DNA of 64,000 nucleotides. It comes from Nostoc sp. NMS9 (GTDB lineage Bacteria; Cyanobacteriota; Cyanobacteriia; Cyanobacteriales; Nostocaceae). Numbering within the stretch: position 1 is the first letter of the stretch; every line of letters starts with the position of its first letter. The notes under the pieces are model-generated. The model saw only the letters and a program-made list of their open reading frames with translations, made no database searches and was not told the DNA's origin. Positions 58,741 to 64,000 of the stretch are shown here, piece after piece. Position numbers and translations under genes: made by a program. The DNA is taken from assembly GCF_017114995.1 (NCBI RefSeq), contig NZ_JABXKL010000019.1:62001-126000 (forward strand), given 5' to 3'.

Positions 58741-59676
58741 TCAATTTCCTCAAAAATTGGCAGCACTTACAGGTTTGAGGTTTGTTGTATCAAATCCGGT
58801 TAATTACTTAATAATTTAAAACTACCTGCGTCTTTGCGTCAGTTTTAATTACCAGTGTTTCTCGGTTTGATATTATACTTTCGCTGCCCTCGCAACCCTC
58901 AAAAGGCGCTACTGATAATAAAAATCGCAAATCTGAGCTTCTAAGTTAAATAGCTATTGGCGCTCTTAAGAGCGTTTCCACGGCTGATTATTCCAGAACT
59001 GCTGCATATCGTTTAAGCAATTAAATCAACCGTCCGTGGTTGATTTGTGATGCAATACTCTCAATCAAGAGAGTTCTGAGTTAAAAGTTCTAAATCCTGA
59101 GTTAGCATTTTAACTCAAGATGCTTTATTTGAGAGTAACCTACTGAATTCGTTAAGAAAAAGAAACTATTTCTATTTTCCATTCCCCGGATTTATCTTAG
59201 GGTTATACTCAGCAGCCCCAGTTGCTACCCTGCCTTGAGCCGCTCTAGCCTAAGACAAGCAGCGCTTTGCGCGTCTCGTGAACGTCTACAAGTCGGCATA
59301 ACCGACAGCGGTTGCTTTAACTCTAAAAAAGTAATGCACTAGCTCTTGGGCACTACCTGGATTAGACATTCAGCAGTTGTTTAAAAAGCATGAATTTAGA
59401 GAACCTAACCGAGCCTGCTGTTAGTTACTGATTCACAAGGTAGCTATATAGAGAGTGTGCATTCTTTAATCTGCTTTTTGTTTGTCTAGGATAAAATCCT
59501 AGAAGTTGCACTCTAATATCTTTGCTTTTGCCCCCTGAATACCAGGGTAGTGAACCAGCTAATTCAATGCAGCGCCAGAAAATTTCTCTTCACCCTATTC
59601 TAACGCAACCTTGCTAAAAATCAATTCCTGTGAGCTGCCATCTTAGGACAACTACTAGCAAGTTGCCCTACAGAGA
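58741..59676. other. Long gene-free region upstream of rne
   Basis: No gene supported in 936 bp. Near the rne end lies ATCAAATCCGGTTAA (58790), like one end of the MITE at 1270. Hairpins include GTCGG/CCGAC at 59292-59306 and AACTCAAGA/GAGTT units around 59060-59120. Cyanobacterial rne mRNA is known to have a long, U-rich, self-regulated leader; T-rich stretches on the minus strand fit that possibility. Confidence 0.5.
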
Positions 59677-62418
59677 TTATACCCCTAAAATTAGCCGATT
59701 GCGGTGGATGTGCAGGAGTTGAAATTCTACACCAGCCACTGTCTCTAGCATAAACAGGATTTGTTCGGGACGCAACAGCAAACCGTCCTGGCGATAGCTA
59801 CCTAAATAACGGATTACAGATGACATAGATTCTGCAACGCTTTTGTGGGTTTCTACTAACTCCAGTTCAAATAAGCGATCGCGCAGATTTATTAACTGGC
59901 TCTTGCCTGATTTAGTTATTTGCTGGTACCAAAGTTCCTCTTTTGCTTTGATTGTATCAATCCAGTTTTGCCATTGTATGGGTGTTGTTTCTGCAAGTGC
60001 TGCTACAGTAATTAAATACTCTGCTGACTCTAGCAGTTGGGTAGCGGCACTAGCTTTTAAATCTATCTGCTCCACATTATATATAGGTATGTCTGTGGGC
60101 ATTTCATGAGCCAACTTTTCTCGGAAAGTATCAACTTCCACTGGCACAGTTAACTCAAAATCTGCAATTTCACCGCTGCTAGTAGCCCCTAGAGCTAAAG
60201 CAGTTGCTAGAGAAATCCGTGGCATTGGGTGAAACCCACCAGTAAAAGCAATTGGTAAGCCTGCTCGCCGCACAACTCGGTCAAACAGACGGATTAAATC
60301 AAGATGGCTTATCAAAGCCATATTACCTTGTTTCCCAAACCAAACTCGCAGTCTTTGCGCCTTAGTTGTGTTGGGGACAAACTCGCCAGCAAATTTTGGG
60401 ATGGCAGGTGATTCAATCACGACATTATGCCCAAAGTCGGTGCCACAGACGCCACAATGAGAACAACCTTCAAAAGAGCAGTCGGGTACAATTGCAGCTT
60501 CTAGAGCGCGTTGCAAGTCTTCTTGGAGCCACTTTTTGTCAATCCCGGTATCAATATGATCCCACGGTAGGGGAATATCGAGGGAGTGGGAAGAGACGCG
60601 ATTAATCGCGTCTGTATTGGGGAGAGACGCGATTAATCGCGTCTGTACAGGAGTTAGGAGTTGGGTATTTTCTCCATCTTCTCTGCTCTTTTGGGCCTGT
60701 GCGTGAAACAAATTCCATTCGCCATTTTCTACTTGGCGGTATTTCCAATCTAAATCGGCTTGGGCGATCGCAGATCCCCAAGCACTAAAAGCTCGATCTA
60801 AATTTTCATACCAGGAATCCATACCTGCACCCAATTCCCAGGCACGGCGGACTACTTTGCTCAAATTGCGATCGCCTCGTCCCACAAAATCTTCCATTGC
60901 CGAAATGCGGACATCGGTAAAATTTACCTTCACTGCCTTGATTCGCCGGAATTCTTGCCGTAACAGGTTTTGTTTTCGCTTAAATTCAGTGGTAGAGACT
61001 GAGTGCCACTGGAATGGTGTATGGGGCTTGGGCGTAAAGTTAGAAATTGTCAAGTTAAAGTTTAGGGGTTTTCTACCCTTACCCCGACATTCTCGCTGTA
61101 GCCAGCTTACTGTTTCCGCAATGCCCAGAACGTCAACATCCGTTTCACCCGGCAAGCCAATCATAAAATACAACTTTATTTTATCCCAGCCTTGCTCCCA
61201 AGCGGTTTTTACTCCCCGCAACAATTCTTCATTCGTCAACCCCTTATTCACAATGTCTCGCATTCGCTGAGTTCCAGCTTCTGGAGCAAAAGTCAGGCCA
61301 CCTTGGCGCGTACCTCCAAGGATGTTGGCAATATTCTCATCAAATCTGTCTACCCGTTGGCTTGGTAGAGTCAGAGAAATGTTTTCATTTTTTAAGCGAT
61401 TTTTGATTTCCATCCCCACTGCTGGTAGGGACAAATAATCAGAACAACTCAGAGATAGTAGGGAAAACTCATTGTAACCAGTTGCCCGCATACCCTGTTC
61501 AATTGCTTCTACAACCTTATCGGGTTCTACATCCCGTGCTGGTCGAGTTAGCATTCCTGGCTGACAGAAGCGACAGCCACGAGTGCAACCACGCCGAATC
61601 TCAATGCTCAAGCGGTCATGAACAGTTTCTACATAGGGAACTAACCCGATGGAATATGCTGGTATGGGAGTTGCAACCCGTCGCAGAATTCGTTTTGGCA
61701 CGTCTGGGCGACGAGGGTGAACTGAGCCATCCTCTGCCATGTCGTAAAACTGAGGGACATATACGCCTGGTATCTGTGCCAAATCCAGTAATATATCTTC
61801 CCGACTCAATCCTGCTTGTTTGCCTTCTTCCAATACCAAACCAATTTCTGCCAGCAGTTCTTCTCCATCTCCAAGGGCGATAAAGTCGAAGAAGTCGGCA
61901 TAAGGCTCAGGATTTGATGTCGCTGTTTGCCCACCAGCGAAAATCAACGGAAATGAGGACTGGGTATCGGTAGATTCCCTGCCTTCCTGCTCCTCTGACC
62001 CTCTGCTTCCCTGCCTCTCTTGCCACGTCAAGGGAATTCCAGCCAAATTCAACATTTCGAGGATATTAGTTGCACCCAGCTCGTAACTGAGGCTAAAACC
62101 TAAAATGTCGAATTCTGTCAGCGATCGCTTTGACTCTACCGCAAACAATGGCGTATTAGTTTCGCGTAGTTTGGCTGCCAGGTCTTTTCCTGGGAGGTAG
62201 GCGCGATCACACAATTGACGCGGTTGGCCATTCAAGATGTTATAAAGGATGATGTGCCCTAAATTAGATGCACCGACTTCATATACTTCTGGGTAGGTTA
62301 AAACCCAACGTATTGCTGCCGTATCCCAAGGTTTGTGTACTGCTAACAGCTCGTTACCCAGGTAACGGGCTGGTTTTAAAATATCCGACGTTATTAATCT
62401 TTCAACTGCAACAACCAC
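59677..62418 (-). CDS. B12-binding radical SAM protein fused to DUF2344
   Basis: A 913-aa protein starting at a GTG. The N-terminal part (TIGR03960 type) has a cobalamin-binding-like region (WVLTYPEVYEVGASNLGHIILYNIL) and the radical SAM cluster CTRGCRFCQPG with three cysteines near residue 275-282. The C-terminal 230 residues are the DUF2344/TIGR03936 domain (LRVWFGKQGNMALISHLDLIRLFDRVVRRAGLPIAFTGGFHPMPRISLATALALG). Reaction unknown; the gene lies upstream of rne in many cyanobacteria. Two in-frame low-complexity inserts (residues about 133-149 and 592-620) derive from intergenic repeat families. Confidence 0.92.
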   Translation of the reverse strand: MVVAVERLITSDILKPARYLGNELLAVHKPWDTAAIRWVLTYPEVYEVGASNLGHIILYNILNGQPRQLCDRAYLPGKDLAAKLRETNTPLFAVESKRSLTEFDILGFSLSYELGATNILEMLNLAGIPLTWQERQGSRGSEEQEGRESTDTQSSFPLIFAGGQTATSNPEPYADFFDFIALGDGEELLAEIGLVLEEGKQAGLSREDILLDLAQIPGVYVPQFYDMAEDGSVHPRRPDVPKRILRRVATPIPAYSIGLVPYVETVHDRLSIEIRRGCTRGCRFCQPGMLTRPARDVEPDKVVEAIEQGMRATGYNEFSLLSLSCSDYLSLPAVGMEIKNRLKNENISLTLPSQRVDRFDENIANILGGTRQGGLTFAPEAGTQRMRDIVNKGLTNEELLRGVKTAWEQGWDKIKLYFMIGLPGETDVDVLGIAETVSWLQRECRGKGRKPLNFNLTISNFTPKPHTPFQWHSVSTTEFKRKQNLLRQEFRRIKAVKVNFTDVRISAMEDFVGRGDRNLSKVVRRAWELGAGMDSWYENLDRAFSAWGSAIAQADLDWKYRQVENGEWNLFHAQAQKSREDGENTQLLTPVQTRLIASLPNTDAINRVSSHSLDIPLPWDHIDTGIDKKWLQEDLQRALEAAIVPDCSFEGCSHCGVCGTDFGHNVVIESPAIPKFAGEFVPNTTKAQRLRVWFGKQGNMALISHLDLIRLFDRVVRRAGLPIAFTGGFHPMPRISLATALALGATSSGEIADFELTVPVEVDTFREKLAHEMPTDIPIYNVEQIDLKASAATQLLESAEYLITVAALAETTPIQWQNWIDTIKAKEELWYQQITKSGKSQLINLRDRLFELELVETHKSVAESMSSVIRYLGSYRQDGLLLRPEQILFMLETVAGVEFQLLHIHRNRLILGV
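60594..60644. repeat. Two 20-bp palindromes inside the radical SAM gene
   Basis: AGACGCGATTAATCGCGTCT is a perfect palindrome present at 60594-60613 and 60625-60644, then followed by GAGTTAGGAGTTGGG, a unit of the intergenic repeat family. Together they encode residues from about 585 to 609, between conserved parts of the protein, without breaking the frame. Confidence 0.9.
61975..62022. repeat. CTCTGCTTCCCTGC-type repeat inside the radical SAM gene
   Basis: A pyrimidine-rich run of CTGCCTTC/CTGCTCCTCTG units, the complement of the GGGGCAGAG units inside the element at 1270-1399, lies in frame and encodes a Glu/Gly/Ser/Arg-rich loop at about residues 133-149. Confidence 0.7.
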
Positions 62419-62566
62419 TGTGCTATCTTCTAGCTACCTTAATTACAGCTACCCAAGCCTAACATTAGCATTGAATTTGGTCTTCTAACAGAGTTTCTCG
62501 TTGCAACTTACAACTCCTTTACAAAAAGCCCGTTTATTGCGCGAACCTTTGTGCTTTTACATAAAG

Positions 62567-62896
62567 TTATGTTTGGGCCACTTCGGCTTCAGCATCTAAT
62601 ATTTCAAATACCCTATCGAGTTGCGTTAGCTCAAAAATAATTCTAATTTGTGGAGCAACAGCGCAAAGTCGGCAACTTCTTCCTAAAGTAAGAGCCAGCT
62701 TGTGTGTAGATAACAATGCCATCAACCCCGCGCTGTCTAACGATTCTACTGCTGCAAGGTCTACTACCAAGATGGAAATACCATTTTGCGCCAACGCTGT
62801 AGCCATATCTCGTTCAAATTCCAAGGCGTTTGCAGCATTTAAACACCCTTGGGGGTGAATGACTGCAATCTTGGGATAGTTAAGCACTGCCTGCAT
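62567..62896 (-). CDS. STAS domain protein (anti-sigma factor antagonist type)
   Basis: A 109-aa single STAS domain. The phosphorylatable serine lies in AAVESLDSAGLMALLSTHK, the pattern of SpoIIAA-like antagonists that are switched by kinase/phosphatase partners; the HPQGCLNAANALEFERDM start is typical. No anti-sigma or phosphatase gene is adjacent, so the partner is unknown. An ATG with AGGATG upstream. It lies 148 bp before the radical SAM gene on the same strand. Confidence 0.92.
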   Translation of the reverse strand: MQAVLNYPKIAVIHPQGCLNAANALEFERDMATALAQNGISILVVDLAAVESLDSAGLMALLSTHKLALTLGRSCRLCAVAPQIRIIFELTQLDRVFEILDAEAEVAQT

Positions 62897-63270
62897 AGTT
62901 ACATCCTATTAAGAATTTTGAAGCGTCAAGCTAAGGATTATTTGAACATAAACTCTATTTTGTTGCATCGACCATACGTCTTAGCTCTCTTTGCTGAATC
63001 TTTATTTCTTTAGTATGTCTGTTTAAAGATTGTTATAATTCCAGGTTAAAATGTGTTTATATATACTTTTTTTTTATGTCACTTCAAAAACAATCAACTA
63101 TAGACGGCCATAGAGCAGACAAATTATCAGTAACTATGCTGAGAAACCTTGCTTAGTCTATAACTAAAGCTAATTTAGCCAAGTCTTAACGTTAGGTTAA
63201 ATCTCCCACTTTAGCGTTGCTGATGGCATCCGGCAAAGTCATAGTGAATTATCTATCTAACTAATTAAAT
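62897..63270. other. Gene-free divergent gap
   Basis: No gene. AT-rich sequence with a T run near 63069-63076. Holds the upstream region of the STAS gene. Confidence 0.5.
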
Positions 63271-63286
63271 TGTGATATATATCACT
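63271..63286. promoter_or_regulatory. CRP-like site upstream of the 66-aa gene
   Basis: TGTGATATATATCACT contains a perfect 14-bp palindrome GTGATATATATCAC and matches TGTGA-N6-TCACA except for the last base. A -10-like TATACT lies at 63313-63318, which would place the site about 46 bp upstream of the transcription start, a usual activating position. Confidence 0.5.
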
Positions 63287-63367
63287 AGCAAGTTAGTATT
63301 TGGATCACTCTTTATACTGAGGCTGATCTGGGATGATTAGTGTCATATTACGGTTGAATTATTACTT

Positions 63368-63568
63368 ATGAGAACTCAATACGCTATTCGTAAATTGGTA
63401 GAAAAAGCTCTTGACATTAAAAAACTAACTCCTGAGATAGAGAATGAAATCAACTCAGAGTTGACGGAACTGGGTTATATTTCTGATGTTGATTACGAAG
63501 CCCTAGAATTATTAATGGCAGAGATGGATGCTGGACGAATCCAGTTGGTTCCTAGCCTGGGATTTTAA
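63368..63568 (+). CDS. Small conserved-type protein of unknown function
   Basis: A 66-aa acidic, helical protein (MRTQYAIRKLVEKALDIKKL, then TPEIENEINSELTELGYISDVDYEALELLMAEMDAGRIQLVPSLGF). No membrane segment or known motif. The composition and final LLMAEMDAGRI recall short cyanobacterial proteins of unknown role. It starts at an ATG about 40 bases after the predicted transcription start, with a CRP-like palindrome 82 bp upstream, so it may respond to cAMP. It is followed by dispersed repeats. Confidence 0.75.
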   Translation: MRTQYAIRKLVEKALDIKKLTPEIENEINSELTELGYISDVDYEALELLMAEMDAGRIQLVPSLGF

Positions 63569-63581
63569 AATAATTCATAAT

Positions 63582-63651
63582 GAGGCTCTCTACGAGACGC
63601 TGCGCGTAACTTGCTTCTCTGTAAGAGTACGCTGACTCGCTACCGCTACGA
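63582..63651 (+). repeat. Dispersed 75-bp repeat, copy 2
   Basis: Closely similar to 19503-19580, sharing CTTGCTTCTCTGTAAGAG and GACTCGCTACCGCTACG. Confidence 0.8.
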
Positions 63652-63661
63652 AGACAGTAAT

Positions 63662-63720
63662 CACGCTCTCTACGATAAGTTGCCTGTAGTTTGCTTTCCT
63701 GTAAGGGTACGAGGACTCCC
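63662..63720 (+). repeat. Dispersed 75-bp repeat, copy 3 (diverged)
   Basis: A more diverged copy (TTGCTTTCCTGTAAGGGTAC) directly after copy 2, giving a tandem pair. Confidence 0.7.
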
Positions 63721-63865
63721 TAAGGTAATTGTAATTAAATTTAGCAGAGGGATATAAGGGCGATATAATTGCTAGTATTTTTCTATGAGGTTGATTATTT
63801 AAATACTTAAGGTGGCTTAAACTGTGCTAAAGAACCTCTACATTGTACATTCGTAGTAAATCGCC

Positions 63866-64000
63866 ATACAGTTCGCTAAACGCCTAAAAAAATTCCTCCC
63901 AATCTGTTTGCTGAAATTGTCCACAAGCGGAATGAACTTGTTGCTAAGGGAGTTGATATCAATCAATCCAGACAAACTGACTTCTAGTCATATCCTCCAG
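63866..64000 (+). pseudogene. dapL: Frameshifted N-terminal fragment of LL-diaminopimelate aminotransferase
   Basis: Three frames give consecutive pieces of the DapL N-terminus: IQFAKRLKK from 63866, IPPNLFAEIVHKRNELVAKGVDI from 63892, and NPDKLTSSHILQ from 63965. This matches the family order QFAKRL-E-KIPPYLFAEI-KR-ELIAKGVDI...GDPDKPT-HI-Q. The first shift falls in a run of seven A, the second goes with loss of the IINIGVG segment, and the start codon is ATA. DapL makes LL-diaminopimelate for lysine and cell wall, so a functional copy should exist elsewhere. The window ends inside the remnant. Confidence 0.75.

Overview
The window is chromosomal DNA of a filamentous, probably heterocyst-forming cyanobacterium of the Nostoc type. 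Evidence seen in the sequence: photosystem I genes psaF-psaJ-psaL, a ferredoxin-type glutamate synthase, a Tic22-like protein, Ycf52-like acetyltransferases, many copies of the HIP1 octamer GCGATCGC, and dense short tandem repeats of the kinds common in Nostoc intergenic DNA. The genus is an inference. Nearly everything is housekeeping; I see no prophage, CRISPR array, complete transposase gene or biosynthetic cluster.

Layout. 1-8.1 kb: two Fur-box-like palindromes at the left edge, an alpha/beta hydrolase lacking the usual nucleophile, SufE, a cold-type RRM protein, a TPR/M48 membrane protein whose zinc motif is degenerate, release factor 3 and a DUF4870 protein. 8.5-15.6 kb: hemB, a HicB-HicA toxin-antitoxin pair between two identical 33-bp direct repeats, a decayed serine-protease fragment, pdhB, secD-secF, a small membrane protein and a GNAT enzyme. 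15.6-20.7 kb (minus strand): a degenerate histidine kinase, TsaC, PrmC, Tic22-like protein, tRNA-Pro(TGG) and a second GNAT enzyme. 21.2-25.9 kb: an ACT-domain protein, a canonical alpha/beta hydrolase, tsaD, psaF-psaJ and psaL. 25.9-30.3 kb (minus strand): gmk, a RemA-type gene, a DUF29 protein, an exported protein, pyrF and tyrS. 30.5-38.3 kb: a class A penicillin-binding protein, DUF1825, a J-domain/TPR protein, TM2/SHOCT and helix-hairpin-helix proteins, signal peptidase I, a 1.6-kb gene-free stretch and a polysaccharide deacetylase. 38.5-43.2 kb: glutamate synthase. 44-53.7 kb: a phosphodiester glycosidase, a cupin, an IscA-type protein, then the str/S10 ribosomal operon rpsL-rpsG-fusA-tuf-rpsJ and a Lon-N-domain protein. 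53.8-64 kb: pheA, DUF1997, rnhB, rne, a two-part B12-binding/radical SAM protein, a STAS protein, a 66-aa protein, and at the right edge a frameshifted remnant of LL-diaminopimelate aminotransferase.

The most unusual theme is how repeats relate to genes. Short repeats sit between most convergent gene pairs, where they can fold like bidirectional terminators. The same repeat families also appear in frame inside coding sequences (glutamate synthase, the radical SAM protein twice, the histidine kinase) and supply the start codon of pyrF. A second theme is degenerate catalytic motifs in otherwise intact genes: the M48 protein, the first hydrolase and the histidine kinase. I did not find a clearly new multi-gene system; the hicBA cassette with its flanking repeats is the nearest to a discrete mobile module.
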